This document shows, in pieces, positions 10,241 through 19,302 of a stretch of 64,000 nucleotides of DNA. The position numbers were made by a program, and so were the translations under genes. Each line of letters starts with the position of its first letter. The first letter of the stretch is position 1. The notes under the pieces were generated by a model, which was not told where the DNA came from, ran no database searches, and saw only the letters and a list, made by a program, of their open reading frames with translations. The DNA comes from Pseudomonas entomophila L48. Its GTDB lineage: Bacteria; Pseudomonadota; Gammaproteobacteria; Pseudomonadales; Pseudomonadaceae. Location of the stretch: positions 1,752,001 through 1,816,000 of the forward strand of contig NC_008027.1 in the NCBI RefSeq assembly GCF_000026105.1. The letters run 5' to 3'.

Positions 10241-10904
10241 AGGGATGAAGCAGCGCATGGTGGGTGCGTTGGTGCTGGTGGCGCTGGCGGTGATCTTCCT
10301 GCCGATGTTGTTCACCCGTGAGGACGAGATGCGCCAGGTGCGTGTCGAGGCGCCGGAGGCGCCGGCCATGCCAAGCCTGCCCCAGGTGCAGGTCGAGCCT
10401 GTGGCGGTGCCTGAACCACAACCGTTGCCGGACCCGGGCGAGCAACCGCCTGTGGTGGTCAATGAGTCCACGGCGCCGGTGGCTGCGCCAAGCCAGCCGA
10501 TCGCGCCCGCGCCTGTCGTGGCGCCGGTTCAGCCCAAGCCGCAGACGCCTGTGCCGACTCCCCCGGCGCCGAAGGTCGAGCCCCGCCCGGCGCCAGCGCC
10601 GACAGTGGCGCCTGCTGCGGCGGTGGCCAAACCTGCCGCGCCATCGAAGATCGATGCCAACGGCCTGCCGGTGAGCTGGTCGATCCAGCTGGCCAGTCTG
10701 TCGAACCGGACCGGGGCCGAAAACCTGCAAAAGACCCTTCGCAGCCAGGGCTACAACGCCTATATCCGTTCGGCGGATGGCATGAACCGGGTATTCGTGG
10801 GGCCGTTGATCGAGCGGGCGGAAGCCGAGCGCCTGCGCGATGTGATCAATCGCCAGCAGAACCTCAAAGGCATCGTGGTGCGTTTCCAGCCAGAGCGTGG
10901 TTAG
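10224..10904 (+). CDS. dedD: DedD-like SPOR-domain cell division protein
   Basis: 226 aa. N-terminal transmembrane helix (about residues 10-30), then a long Pro/Ala/Val-rich periplasmic linker, then a C-terminal SPOR domain from about residue 145 (WSIQLASLSNRTGAENLQ; ending VRFQP). SPOR domains bind denuded septal peptidoglycan, placing the protein at the division site. Overlaps folC by 17 bp and precedes cvpA, the order seen in E. coli and P. aeruginosa. Confidence 0.9.
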   Translation: MAVLDKGMKQRMVGALVLVALAVIFLPMLFTREDEMRQVRVEAPEAPAMPSLPQVQVEPVAVPEPQPLPDPGEQPPVVVNESTAPVAAPSQPIAPAPVVAPVQPKPQTPVPTPPAPKVEPRPAPAPTVAPAAAVAKPAAPSKIDANGLPVSWSIQLASLSNRTGAENLQKTLRSQGYNAYIRSADGMNRVFVGPLIERAEAERLRDVINRQQNLKGIVVRFQPERG

Positions 10905-10942
10905 CAACTGTCGCAGGGTAGCCCATTGATCTGATGTGACCT

Positions 10943-11030
10943 CTGTAGGAGCGGCTTTAGCCGCGATCACCCGCGAAGCGGGGGGCCGGCACTGCGTTGC
11001 CTGCATCGCGGCTAAAGCCGCTCCTACAGA
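10943..11030. repeat. REP-type inverted repeat
   Basis: Outer arms CTGTAGGAGCGGCTTTAGCC and its complement enclose a GC-rich centre (CCCGCGAAGCGGG). Lies between dedD and cvpA. Confidence 0.88.
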
Positions 11031-11128
11031 GAATGCTGCATTTTCAGGCCTGTAAAGCTGTCCCCGGAGTCAGCCTGCAGCCCTTCAAACTCCTGACATT
11101 CCGCTTACCCCCAAGCCCTTCGCTCTGG

Positions 11129-11134
11129 TAAAAT
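11129..11134 (+). promoter_or_regulatory. Probable extended -10 box for cvpA-purF
   Basis: TAAAAT in the context CTGGTAAAATGCGCCGCC, with TGG just upstream, 31 bp before the cvpA GTG. No convincing -35 box. The REP upstream separates this unit from dedD. Confidence 0.45.
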
Positions 11135-11164
11135 GCGCCGCCTCAAACGTCGGCAGGCAGCACC

Positions 11165-11719
11165 GTGGCATTTACCTGGGTTGATTGGGCGATCATCGCG
11201 ATCGTCGCCATTTCCTCACTGATCAGTCTCAAGCGCGGCTTCGTCAAGGAAGCCTTGTCCCTGCTCATCTGGATTGTCGCCGGCGCGGTGGCCTGGATGT
11301 TCGGCGGCTCGCTCTCGCAGTATCTGGAAAGCTACATCCAGACCCCCTCCGCGCGGGTCATTGCCGGCTGTGCCATTCTTTTCGTCGCCACGCTGCTGGT
11401 CGGGGCGATGCTCAACTTCCTCATCGGCGAGCTGATTCGCGTGACCGGGCTGTCCGGCACCGATCGCTTCCTCGGCATGGCCTTTGGCGCCGCGCGCGGG
11501 GGCTTGCTGGTGGTGGTGGCCGTCGGGCTGCTCAGCCTGGGGCCGGTGCAACAGGATCCGTGGTGGCAGGAATCGCGCCTGATACCACAATTTCTATTGG
11601 TAGCCGACTGGTCGAAGAACCTCATACTCGGGTTCGGCGGCCAGTGGATGTCCAGTGGGGTCAGCGCACCCGTTGACCTTCCGTTCAAGGAGCAGCTGCT
11701 CGGGCCGAGCAAGCCCTGA
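11165..11719 (+). CDS. cvpA: CvpA family membrane protein
   Basis: 184 aa integral membrane protein with four hydrophobic segments, starting WVDWAIIAIVAISSLISLKRG, the typical CvpA N-terminus. In E. coli it is needed for colicin V export and envelope homeostasis; the mechanism is unclear. Start is GTG at 11165 because the conserved family start follows directly. Paired with purF downstream as in most gammaproteobacteria. Confidence 0.93.
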   Translation: MAFTWVDWAIIAIVAISSLISLKRGFVKEALSLLIWIVAGAVAWMFGGSLSQYLESYIQTPSARVIAGCAILFVATLLVGAMLNFLIGELIRVTGLSGTDRFLGMAFGAARGGLLVVVAVGLLSLGPVQQDPWWQESRLIPQFLLVADWSKNLILGFGGQWMSSGVSAPVDLPFKEQLLGPSKP

Positions 11720-11761
11720 GCGCTCTTCACTCAAGTTTCATCAAAGTAGGGGTTGCGTCGC

Positions 11762-13267
11762 ATGTGTGGCATCGTCGGTATCGTCGGTAAGTCGAACGTC
11801 AATCAGGCGCTGTATGACGCGCTTACGGTCCTCCAGCACCGCGGCCAGGACGCTGCCGGTATCGTGACCAGCCATGACGGCCGGTTGTTCCTGCGCAAGG
11901 ATAACGGCCTGGTGCGCGACGTCTTCCAGCAGCGCCACATGCAGCGCCTGGTCGGCAGCATCGGCATCGGTCACGTACGCTACCCGACCGCCGGCAGCTC
12001 CACCTCGGCCGAGGCCCAGCCGTTCTACGTCAACTCGCCCTATGGCATCACCCTGGCGCACAACGGCAACCTGACCAACGTCGAGCAGTTGGCCAAGGAG
12101 ATCTACGAGTCCGACCTGCGCCACGTCAACACCAACTCCGACTCCGAAGTCCTGCTGAACGTATTCGCCCACGAGCTGGCCGTGCGCGGCAAGCTGCAAC
12201 CGACCGAAGAGGACGTGTTTGCCGCGGTCTCCCACGTGCACAGCCGCTGTGTGGGTGGTTATGCCGTGGTGGCGATGATCACCGGCTACGGCATCGTCGG
12301 CTTCCGCGACCCTAACGGCATCCGCCCGGTGGTCTTCGGCCAGCGTCACACCGACGAAGGCGTCGAGTACATGATCGCCTCGGAAAGCGTCGCCCTGGAT
12401 GTGCTCGGCTTCACCCTGATCCGCGACCTGGCGCCCGGTGAAGCGGTGTACATCACCGAGGAAGGCCAGATGTTCACCAAGCAGTGCGCCGAGAACCCGA
12501 AGCTTCAGCCGTGCATCTTCGAGCATGTGTACCTGGCCCGCCCGGACTCGATCATCGACGGCGTCTCGGTGTACAAGGCGCGCCTGCGCATGGGCGAGAA
12601 GCTGGCCGAGAAGATCCAGCGCGAGCGCCCGGACCACGACATCGACGTGGTCATCCCGATCCCCGACACCAGCCGCACCGCGGCGCTGGAACTGGCCAAC
12701 CACCTGGGCGTCAAGTTCCGCGAAGGTTTCGTCAAGAACCGCTACATCGGCCGTACCTTCATCATGCCCGGCCAGGCTGCGCGCAAGAAATCGGTACGCC
12801 AGAAGCTCAACGCCATCGAGCTGGAATTCCGCGGCAAGAACGTGATGCTGGTGGACGACTCGATCGTGCGCGGCACCACCTGCAAGCAGATCATCCAGAT
12901 GGCCCGCGAAGCCGGCGCCAAGAACGTCTACTTCTGCTCCGCGGCCCCTGCGGTGCGCTACCCCAACGTCTACGGCATCGACATGCCGAGCGCTCACGAA
13001 CTGATCGCCCACAACCGTACCACCGAACAGGTGGCCGAGTTGATCGGCGCCGACTGGCTGATCTACCAGGACCTGCCGGACCTGATCGAATCGGTCGGTG
13101 GTGGCAAGATCAAGATCGAGCACTTCGATTGCGCGGTGTTCAATGGTGAATACGTCACCGGCGACATCGACGAAGCCTACCTCGACCGTATCGAGCAGGC
13201 CCGTAATGACCTGGCCAAGGTGAAAACCCAGGCCGTCAGCGCGATCATCGACCTCTACAACAACTGA
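11762..13267 (+). CDS. purF: Amidophosphoribosyltransferase PurF
   Basis: First committed step of purine synthesis: transfers glutamine amide nitrogen to PRPP. 501 aa. Begins MCGIVG, so after Met removal Cys1 is the glutaminase nucleophile; this fixes the start at 11762, not the TTG three codons earlier. The PRPP-binding loop [13 protein letters not shown] is at about 361-373. No propeptide, as in E. coli. Lies 42 bp after cvpA and 15 bp before metZ. Confidence 0.97.
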   Translation: MCGIVGIVGKSNVNQALYDALTVLQHRGQDAAGIVTSHDGRLFLRKDNGLVRDVFQQRHMQRLVGSIGIGHVRYPTAGSSTSAEAQPFYVNSPYGITLAHNGNLTNVEQLAKEIYESDLRHVNTNSDSEVLLNVFAHELAVRGKLQPTEEDVFAAVSHVHSRCVGGYAVVAMITGYGIVGFRDPNGIRPVVFGQRHTDEGVEYMIASESVALDVLGFTLIRDLAPGEAVYITEEGQMFTKQCAENPKLQPCIFEHVYLARPDSIIDGVSVYKARLRMGEKLAEKIQRERPDHDIDVVIPIPDTSRTAALELANHLGVKFREGFVKNRYIGRTFIMPGQAARKKSVRQKLNAIELEFRGKNVMLVDDSIVRGTTCKQIIQMAREAGAKNVYFCSAAPAVRYPNVYGIDMPSAHELIAHNRTTEQVAELIGADWLIYQDLPDLIESVGGGKIKIEHFDCAVFNGEYVTGDIDEAYLDRIEQARNDLAKVKTQAVSAIIDLYNN

Positions 13268-13282
13268 TTTGGGAGCGACGGC

Positions 13283-14494
13283 ATGACCGAACAATGGGAT
13301 GCCGGTCGACTGGACAGTGACCTCGAGGGTGTCGGTTTCGACACCCTGGCGGTGCGCGCCGGTCAGAACCGCACGCCGGAGGCCGAGCACAGCGAAGCGC
13401 TGTTCCTGACCTCCAGCTATGTCTTCCGCACGGCTGCCGATGCCGCTGCGCGCTTTGCTGGCGAAACGCCTGGCAACGTCTATTCGCGCTATACCAACCC
13501 GACCGTGCGCGCCTTCGAGGAGCGCCTGGCTGCGATGGAGGGTGCCGAGCAGGCCGTGGCCACCTCCACCGGCATGTCGGCGCTGCTCGCCGTGGTGATG
13601 TCGCTGTGCAGTGCCGGTGACCATGTGCTGGTGTCGCAAAGTGTATTCGGCTCGACCATCAGCCTGTTCGAGAAGTACTTCAAGCGTTTCGGCGTGCAGG
13701 TGGACTATGTGCCGCTGGCCGACCTGGGCGGCTGGGAGCAGGCCATCAAGGCCAATACCAAGCTGCTGGTCGTCGAGTCGCCGTCCAACCCGCTGGCCGA
13801 GCTGGTGGATATCCCGGCGCTGGCTGAAATCGCCCATGCCCGCGGCGCTATGCTGGTGGTGGACAATTGCTTTAGCACGCCGGCGTTGCAGCAACCGCTC
13901 AAGCTCGGTGCCGACATCGTGTTCCACTCGGCGACCAAGTTCATCGACGGCCAGGGCCGTTGCATGGGCGGTGTGGTGGCGGGGCGCAGCGAACAGATGA
14001 AGGAAGTGGTGGGTTTCCTGCGCACCGCTGGCCCGACCCTGAGCCCGTTCAACGCCTGGATCTTCACCAAGGGCCTGGAAACCCTCAAGCTGCGCATGCG
14101 TGCGCACTGTGAGAGCGCCCAGGCGCTGGCCGAATGGCTGGAGCAGCAGGAGGGTGTGGAGAAGGTTCACTACGCCGGCTTGCCGAGCCATCCGCAGCAC
14201 GAGCTGGCCAAGCGCCAGATGAGTGGCTTCGGTGCGGTGGTCAGCTTCGAGGTCAAGGGAGGCAAGGAAGGCGCCTGGCGCTTCATCGACGCCACTCGGG
14301 TCATCTCGATCACCACCAATCTGGGCGACAGCAAGACCACCATCGCCCACCCAGCGACCACTTCCCACGGTCGCCTGACGCCGCAGGAGCGTGAAGCGGC
14401 GGGGATCCGTGACAGCCTTATCCGTGTCGCTGTCGGCCTGGAAGACCTGGCCGACCTGCAAGCGGACCTGGCGCGCGGCCTGGCGGCGCTGTGA
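13283..14494 (+). CDS. metZ: O-succinylhomoserine sulfhydrylase MetZ
   Basis: PLP enzyme of the Cys/Met metabolism family that makes homocysteine directly from O-succinylhomoserine and sulfide, the main pseudomonad route to methionine. 403 aa. The PLP lysine is K219 in [19 protein letters not shown] near the N-terminus and ATSTGMSA are further family marks. Conserved purF-metZ neighbourhood supports MetZ over MetB/MetY. The 3' end overlaps the next gene by four bases (GTGA). Confidence 0.94.
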   Translation: MTEQWDAGRLDSDLEGVGFDTLAVRAGQNRTPEAEHSEALFLTSSYVFRTAADAAARFAGETPGNVYSRYTNPTVRAFEERLAAMEGAEQAVATSTGMSALLAVVMSLCSAGDHVLVSQSVFGSTISLFEKYFKRFGVQVDYVPLADLGGWEQAIKANTKLLVVESPSNPLAELVDIPALAEIAHARGAMLVVDNCFSTPALQQPLKLGADIVFHSATKFIDGQGRCMGGVVAGRSEQMKEVVGFLRTAGPTLSPFNAWIFTKGLETLKLRMRAHCESAQALAEWLEQQEGVEKVHYAGLPSHPQHELAKRQMSGFGAVVSFEVKGGKEGAWRFIDATRVISITTNLGDSKTTIAHPATTSHGRLTPQEREAAGIRDSLIRVAVGLEDLADLQADLARGLAAL

Positions 14495-15264
14495 TCGACT
14501 GGAAGGCTGGCGAACCCGATCACAATGGTCGGGTGGCCCTGGTGACCGGTGCCGCTCGCGGCATCGGCCTGGGCATCGCCGCCTGGCTGATCTGCGAAGG
14601 CTGGCAGGTGGTGCTCAGCGATCTGGATCGCCAGCGTGGCGCCAAGGTCGCCAAGGCACTGGGCGACAACGCCTGGTTCATCTGCATGGATGTGGCCGAC
14701 GAAGCCCAGGTCAGTGCCGGGGTTTCCGAAGTGCTGGGGCAGTTTGGTCGGCTGGACGCGCTGGTCAGCAACGCGGCCATCGCCAACCCGCACAACCAGA
14801 CACTGGAAAGCCTGTCGCTGGCCCAGTGGAACCGTGTGCTGGCGGTCAACCTCAATGGTCCGATGCTGCTGGCCAAGCACTGTGCGCCTTACCTGCGTGC
14901 CCACGGTGGCGCCATCGTCAACCTGACCTCCACCCGTGCCCGGCAATCCGAACCGGATACCGAGGCCTATGCGGCAAGCAAGGGTGGCCTGATGGCGTTG
15001 ACCCATGCGCTGGCCATGAGCCTGGGGCCGGAGATTCGCGTCAATGCCGTCAGTCCAGGCTGGATCGATGCCCGTGATCCATCGCAGCGACGGGCGCAAC
15101 CGTTGAGTGAAGCCGACCATGCCCAGCACCCGGCAGGCAGGGTAGGGACGGTGGAGGATGTCGCGGCGCTGGTGGCGTGGTTGCTGTCGCGCCAGGCGGG
15201 GTTCGTCACAGGCCAGGAGTTTGTGGTCGATGGCGGCATGACGCGCAAGATGATCTACACCTGA
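14491..15264 (+). CDS. Short-chain dehydrogenase/reductase
   Basis: 257 aa classical SDR. Cofactor motif TGAARGIG at 19-26, NAA-type motif (SNAAIANP), catalytic Tyr160 and Lys164 in YAASK and a Ser in LTSTRA. Substrate unknown. GTG start overlaps the metZ stop, so it is the last gene of cvpA-purF-metZ-SDR; the arrangement is conserved in Pseudomonas, suggesting but not proving a link to sulfur or amino-acid metabolism. Followed by a strong terminator. Confidence 0.9.
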   Translation: MIDWKAGEPDHNGRVALVTGAARGIGLGIAAWLICEGWQVVLSDLDRQRGAKVAKALGDNAWFICMDVADEAQVSAGVSEVLGQFGRLDALVSNAAIANPHNQTLESLSLAQWNRVLAVNLNGPMLLAKHCAPYLRAHGGAIVNLTSTRARQSEPDTEAYAASKGGLMALTHALAMSLGPEIRVNAVSPGWIDARDPSQRRAQPLSEADHAQHPAGRVGTVEDVAALVAWLLSRQAGFVTGQEFVVDGGMTRKMIYT

Positions 15265-15394
15265 GTTGCAAGCTATAAGCTTCAAGCTTCAAGAAGGGGA
15301 CCGTAAGGTCCCCTTTGTCTTTACCAAGGTCGAATACGGTAGTGCAGGCGACGGGAGCTTTTACTTGTCGCTTGCAGCTTTAAGCTTGAAGCTG
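15265..15394. repeat. AAGCTT-rich inverted repeat pair flanking a terminator
   Basis: A left copy around TATAAGCTTCAAGCTTCAAG (15265-15292) and an inverted right copy ending TTTAAGCTTGAAGCTG (15365-15394) flank the terminator at 15294-15322. This AAGCTT(G/C)AAG family is a common intergenic repeat in pseudomonads. Confidence 0.7.
15294..15322 (+). terminator. Rho-independent terminator after the metZ-SDR unit
   Basis: AAGGGGACC and GGTCCCCTT with a 4-nt GTAA loop and a T-rich tail. The stem is perfect and symmetric enough to work both ways. Confidence 0.88.
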
Positions 15395-15431
15395 TTTTTC
15401 CCCTTTTTTGAAAAAAAATTCAATGGGGGTA

Positions 15432-15460
15432 TTGACTTAGCATCGGTACCTGCGTAAATT
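15432..15460 (+). promoter_or_regulatory. Sigma70 promoter of the tRNA operon
   Basis: -35 TTGACT (15432-15437), 17-bp spacer, -10 TAAATT (15455-15460), then a GC-rich discriminator (TCGCGGCC), which is typical of stringently controlled stable-RNA promoters. It lies about 40 bp before tRNA-Val. Confidence 0.75.
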
Positions 15461-15501
15461 TCGCGGCCTCAGCGAAGCAAACGCAACAAGCAACATCGCG
15501 G

Positions 15502-15577
15502 GGGTGATTAGCTCAGCCGGGAGAGCATCTGCCTTACAAGCAGAGGGTCGGCGGTTCGATCCCGTCATCACCCACCA
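15502..15577 (+). tRNA. tRNA-Val (anticodon TAC)
   Basis: 76 nt with encoded CCA. Acceptor stem GGGTGAT pairs with ATCACCC; the anticodon loop CTTACAA gives TAC, reading GTA/GTG codons; the T loop GGTTCGATC is standard. First gene of the operon with three tRNA-Asp. Confidence 0.97.
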
Positions 15578-15658
15578 CTTCCTGAGAACGTTTCTAGTAC
15601 AACGTGTTTTGCAAAAAGCACGCTGGCAGAGAGAAACAGGACGCAAGTCCAGCTATGC

Positions 15659-15735
15659 GCGGCGGTAGTTCAGTCGGTTAGAATACCGGCCTGTCACGCC
15701 GGGGGTCGCGGGTTCGAGTCCCGTCCGCCGCGCCA
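15659..15735 (+). tRNA. tRNA-Asp (anticodon GTC), copy 1
   Basis: 77 nt with CCA. Acceptor GCGGCGG pairs with CCGCCGC; loop CTGTCAC gives GTC. It differs from copies 2 and 3 only at the third acceptor pair (G-C here, A-U there), a compensated change. Confidence 0.97.
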
Positions 15736-15817
15736 TTTTCTCCAGATGGGTGTTTACACCGGTCTGAGGCCGCAAGGCCAGATCCCAGTTTCAATCAGGT
15801 GCAAACCTGAACGATAC

Positions 15818-15894
15818 GCAGCGGTAGTTCAGTCGGTTAGAATACCGGCCTGTCACGCCGGGGGTCGCGGGTTCGAGTCCCGTCCGCTGCGCCA
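15818..15894 (+). tRNA. tRNA-Asp (anticodon GTC), copy 2
   Basis: 77 nt with CCA. Acceptor GCAGCGG pairs with CCGCTGC. Identical in sequence to copy 3, and the upstream spacers share GATCCCAGTTTCAA and GATACGCAGCGG, so the unit arose by tandem duplication. Confidence 0.97.
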
Positions 15895-15935
15895 TCTTCG
15901 CATCGAGTCCCTTGAATAGCTCGATGCAAACAAAA

Positions 15936-15960
15936 AGAGCGGTTATGGTCGCTTTTTTTG
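15936..15960 (+). terminator. Weak terminator-like hairpin between tRNA-Asp copies 2 and 3
   Basis: A short AGCG/CGCT stem around a GGTTATGGT centre followed by seven T, 42 bp after copy 2. It resembles the stronger hairpin after copy 3 and may be its duplicated ancestor. Confidence 0.6.
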
Positions 15961-16033
15961 TCCCTGGCTTTCGCGCAAAGAGCGCTTGAAGGTCTGGATC
16001 CCAGTTTCAAACGGGCGAAAGCCTGAATGATAC

Positions 16034-16110
16034 GCAGCGGTAGTTCAGTCGGTTAGAATACCGGCCTGTCACGCCGGGGGTCGCGGGTTCGAGTCCCGTC
16101 CGCTGCGCCA
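16034..16110 (+). tRNA. tRNA-Asp (anticodon GTC), copy 3
   Basis: 77 nt with CCA, identical to copy 2. Last gene of the tRNA operon. Confidence 0.97.
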
Positions 16111-16148
16111 TCTTCGCCTCGAAGTCCCTTGAACACTTTGAAGCACTT

Positions 16149-16176
16149 AAAAAGCGACCTGATGGTCGCTTTTTTC
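16149..16176 (+). terminator. Rho-independent terminator of the tRNA operon
   Basis: AAGCGACC and GGTCGCTT arms around TGAT, followed by a run of T, about 40 bp after the third tRNA-Asp. Confidence 0.88.
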
Positions 16177-16222
16177 GTTTCCGCGTGGCGAATAGGCTCG
16201 TTAAGGCGGTGGCTGTTTCCGC

Positions 16223-16984
16223 TCATGGGCGAACGTTGCTTTTGATGGCGGCTTGCGCAGGCGTTGCCGGGTAACCTTGCGTGGAGGGCGCGCCGCTTCG
16301 CTCCAGTGCCTGGATCAGTTTGCCGAATTCATCGTTGCGCGCGAGGGTGGGTTCATCTTCCTGTCCCAGCTCGAGGATATCGTGAGCCAGGCTCACGGCA
16401 TGCTGCAGCGGTCTGTAGATTTGCCGCACCAACAACCATGCAAATCCGCAGGCCAATAGCAGCGTGATATAGAACTCCGCCAGCATCAGACTGATGCGGT
16501 AATCGAACTCTTCAGCCCTGACCAGGTTCTGCCGGCTGATCAGTGACTTGGTCTGGTTGACCGCTTTGAGCACTTCACCCAGCAGGTACTTGCCAAATGG
16601 ACCGTTCAATTCTCCCGAGCTGGCATCAAGACTGCGTTTGAAGCCATCCATGTACCCCTGCATGATGTCGCGTGTTGCGCCTAGGCTGGCTTGGGCATCG
16701 GGGGAAGGCATTATTTTCAGGCTATCGTCGATCAACCTGTCGAGGCGTACGTACGCCTGGTGCAGGTTGGCAAGCTCACTCTGTTCTTGTTTCAGGGTAT
16801 AGGCCAGTTGAGCGACACGAATCTCATTGAGGGTATCGAGTACGTAGTTCACTGACATCAGGCGTTCGGCCCGGAATGTCAGTGAGTTCAGGCTGTTGAT
16901 GGCCGTCAGTGCGAGAGTCGCCACCAGGGCTATCAACGGGGCGATGCCAAGTAGTAATTTCAGGCGTACGGAAAGATTTTTCAC
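16223..16984 (-). CDS. Chemoreceptor-like protein truncated after the HAMP domain
   Basis: 253 aa. N-terminal transmembrane helix (about 8-28), a four-helix-bundle-like periplasmic domain, a second transmembrane helix (about 170-188) and a HAMP-like segment (RQIYRPLQHAVSLAHDILEL to DEFGKLIQALER). It then stops: there is no methylation helix or CheA/CheW-binding hairpin tip. As a sensor it has no output domain. It is either a decayed methyl-accepting chemotaxis protein or a stand-alone partner protein. Start is GTG at 16984 with AAGGGA upstream. Base composition is lower in GC than neighbours, and it abuts the tRNA array. Confidence 0.7.
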   Translation of the reverse strand: MKNLSVRLKLLLGIAPLIALVATLALTAINSLNSLTFRAERLMSVNYVLDTLNEIRVAQLAYTLKQEQSELANLHQAYVRLDRLIDDSLKIMPSPDAQASLGATRDIMQGYMDGFKRSLDASSGELNGPFGKYLLGEVLKAVNQTKSLISRQNLVRAEEFDYRISLMLAEFYITLLLACGFAWLLVRQIYRPLQHAVSLAHDILELGQEDEPTLARNDEFGKLIQALERSGAPSTQGYPATPAQAAIKSNVRP

Positions 16985-17212
16985 CAGGTATCCCTTGGGC
17001 TTTCAGACAGATTAATGAGTCTAGCGAGGCAATGCCGTCCATCTGGCTAGGAATATCTTGAGAATGGTGTGGGTAAAGTCGTCATTGGCTGCACGCGACA
17101 TTGAGCGATGCAGCGCCCTTTACATGAACCTTGCGTAAAGAACGCCGTTTCAAGGTTTCGGCGGCTCATGGATGTGTTGCACAATAGGCACCGTTCGATT
17201 TACCCGGAATCC

Positions 17213-18028
17213 ATGATGTCCAGATCCTCCGTCTACGGTGCGCTCGGGCTGGCCCTTGTGCTGGCGGGCGTGTCCGGTTGCTCCTCGAAGAAACCCGCTG
17301 TGTATGAGCACGAGAACTTCGACGACTCAGGCACGTTCTCGCGCACCTTCCCGGTCAGCGAGGCGAGCACCTGTGAAGCCGCTCGGCGCGCGTTGCTCAG
17401 TCAGGGCTACATCATCACTAGCAGTGATGCCAGCCAGGTCGCCGGCAACAAGAGCTTCCAGCAGAACGCCGAAAACCACATGCAGATCAGCTTCAACATC
17501 ACCTGCGTGCCCGACATGGGCGACAAGCAGCGCTCGACCATGTTCGCCAATGCCCTGCAGGACCGTTACACCCTGAAGAAATCGAACACCTCCGCTAGTC
17601 TGGGCGTGGGTGTGCTCGGCTCGGTGTCGATGCCGATCGGTTCCACCGATGACTCGATGGTCAAGGTCGCCAGTGAAACGGTGACCGCAGCGCAGTTCTA
17701 CGATCGCTACTTCGCATTGGTGGAAAGCTATCTGCCAAAACCCAAGGCCACGAAAAAGGCCGAGGCAGCGGCCGAGCCGGCCAAGGTCGAGAAGCCAGCC
17801 GCGGAGCTGGGCTTGCCAGAGCCTGCATCAGCTTCATTGGCGCCTGCCGTTGTGCCTGAGCCCGTGTCGGTAGCACCGGCCGCCCAGCCAGCGGCCCCTG
17901 CGGCGGCCACTGAGGCGCCAGTAGTCGATGACAGCCAAGGGTCGCAACCTGTCGCGCCGCCGGTGGAGGCCGCACCGATCCAGGTGCAGCAAGCTCCTGC
18001 CGCTGACCAGGTGCCCGCGCCGCTGTAG
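17213..18028 (+). CDS. DUF2242-type outer-membrane lipoprotein
   Basis: 271 aa from ATG at 17213 (a second ATG follows at once). Signal peptide with lipobox LAGVSGC, so lipidated at Cys; Ser-Ser follows, which favours the outer membrane. A globular domain of about 150 residues matching what I recall as DUF2242 is followed by a long Ala/Pro/Val-rich tail, presumably disordered. Function unknown. Upstream in-frame codons to 17108 would hide the signal peptide and are rejected. Confidence 0.75.
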   Translation: MMSRSSVYGALGLALVLAGVSGCSSKKPAVYEHENFDDSGTFSRTFPVSEASTCEAARRALLSQGYIITSSDASQVAGNKSFQQNAENHMQISFNITCVPDMGDKQRSTMFANALQDRYTLKKSNTSASLGVGVLGSVSMPIGSTDDSMVKVASETVTAAQFYDRYFALVESYLPKPKATKKAEAAAEPAKVEKPAAELGLPEPASASLAPAVVPEPVSVAPAAQPAAPAAATEAPVVDDSQGSQPVAPPVEAAPIQVQQAPAADQVPAPL

Positions 18029-18174
18029 GCTGGTCACGTAGTGTTACAGCTGGCGTGGGTAACATTTCCAGCGCCTGCTACGTTTATTTGTCATGAGGGT
18101 GTAACCACGCCTTCATCCGGCCCGCTTAGGTTCATGGCAGACCGGCGAATGACAAGTAAAGAGGAAGCAGGCTG

Positions 18175-18261
18175 ATGGATGACTACCAGGAAGAACTTCT
18201 CGAATTCCAGGCTTATGAACTGGACACGCCAGAGCCTGCGGACGACGCTACCGAGCTCTAG
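18175..18261 (+). CDS. 28-residue acidic small protein
   Basis: ATG GAT GAC TAC ... TAG encodes 28 aa, very acidic, with aromatic residues (MDDYQEELLEFQAYELD at the start). A strong Shine-Dalgarno, AGAGGAAG, lies about 8 nt before the ATG. Its stop overlaps the stop of the convergent araC gene (shared CTAG). It is too short for standard gene callers; function unknown. Codon use fits the host and the start signals are good, so I consider it a likely real gene. Confidence 0.6.
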   Translation: MDDYQEELLEFQAYELDTPEPADDATEL

Positions 18262-19298
18262 CCCACCTGCCGCTGAAGGCGGCGAAACTCTCCCGGTGTC
18301 AGGCCCGTCCAGCGCTTGAATGCGCGCTGGAAGGCCTCCGCCGAAGCAAACCCCAATAGATAGGCGATTTCGCCAAAGGCCAACTCCGTGTCACGGATGT
18401 AGGTCTCGGCAAGGTCCTGTCGTGTGTCGTTGAGCAGGTTGCGAAAGCGCGTGCCTTCCTCGGCCAGCTTGCGCCGCAAGGTCCAGGTGGGCAGTTGCAG
18501 GTGCCGCGCCACTTCCTCCAGGTCTGGTTCGCGTCCACCGTTGAGCAAAGGGCCCAGCAGGTGGGTGATGCGCTCGCCCAGGCTGCGTACTCGGGTGCGC
18601 AGGGCCAGTTCCGCTTCGCACAGTTGCAACAGATGCTGCCAGGTGCTCGGGCAATGGTGCGGGTTGGCCAGGGCCAGCGTGGCCTGGCCCAGGCGCAACT
18701 GATTGGCCGGGGCGCCGAACACTACCGTGCCACTGCACAAGCTTTGGTATTGCGCGGCGTAAGTGGGCGACTCGAATTCGATCTCCAGTCGCTCGGCTTG
18801 CACCGGGCGCTGCACCAGGGTGCTCAGCTGCGCCAGCCAGCCGGCCAGCAACGAGTCGACCACGAAGCGGTTATAGGTGTTGTAGGGACTGATGGAATAG
18901 AAGCGCAGCCAGGCACCCTGATTGTCCTCATGAAAGCTCGACTGGCCACGGTAGTTGGCGGCATACAGCGGCTCGAAGCGCAGCAGTGTGCGGGCAGCCT
19001 CGCCGAGCGTGGGGGCCTGGGCGGCGGCCACTCCGGCGAGCCCGGCCTGGGCCAGGTGGCTCAGGCGGCCCATGCGCAGGCCCAATGCCGGTTCGCCGCT
19101 CATCGCGATGGCGGCATGGCCCAGGTGCATGTAGCGCGGGATCGACAACCGCGCGCCGGGTTCGGCCAGGCGCTGGGCATCGAGCCCGTAGCGCAGCAGG
19201 AGGGGGTGCGGATCATGGCCGAGGTGCGTCAGTGCCTGAGCCAGCGGTTGGACGAAGCCTACCGACAGTTCACCCAGGCGCACGCGGGGGCGAGGCAT
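18258..19298 (-). CDS. AraC-family transcriptional regulator
   Basis: 346 aa. N-terminal arabinose-binding-like domain of the OruR/ArgR-type subfamily (about 20-205), then a C-terminal AraC double helix-turn-helix (about 245-340) with FGEIAYLLGFASAEAFQRAF and a terminal PGEFRR. ATG at 19298 lies 4 bp after the stop of the nitrilase-like gene, so both are one operon. Target genes unknown; the partner protein and the divergent fadH are the obvious candidates. Confidence 0.88.
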   Translation of the reverse strand: MPRPRVRLGELSVGFVQPLAQALTHLGHDPHPLLLRYGLDAQRLAEPGARLSIPRYMHLGHAAIAMSGEPALGLRMGRLSHLAQAGLAGVAAAQAPTLGEAARTLLRFEPLYAANYRGQSSFHEDNQGAWLRFYSISPYNTYNRFVVDSLLAGWLAQLSTLVQRPVQAERLEIEFESPTYAAQYQSLCSGTVVFGAPANQLRLGQATLALANPHHCPSTWQHLLQLCEAELALRTRVRSLGERITHLLGPLLNGGREPDLEEVARHLQLPTWTLRRKLAEEGTRFRNLLNDTRQDLAETYIRDTELAFGEIAYLLGFASAEAFQRAFKRWTGLTPGEFRRLQRQVG

Positions 19299-19302
19299 GT
19301 TG

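Noticed and set aside
10943..11030. Possibility that regularly spaced repeats form a CRISPR array
   Set aside because: The repeats here and elsewhere are single paired inverted REP units, not direct repeats with spacers, and there are no cas genes.
11741..14461. A 906-codon antisense frame over purF and metZ
   Set aside because: Shadow of two certain enzymes; no ribosome site or family features.
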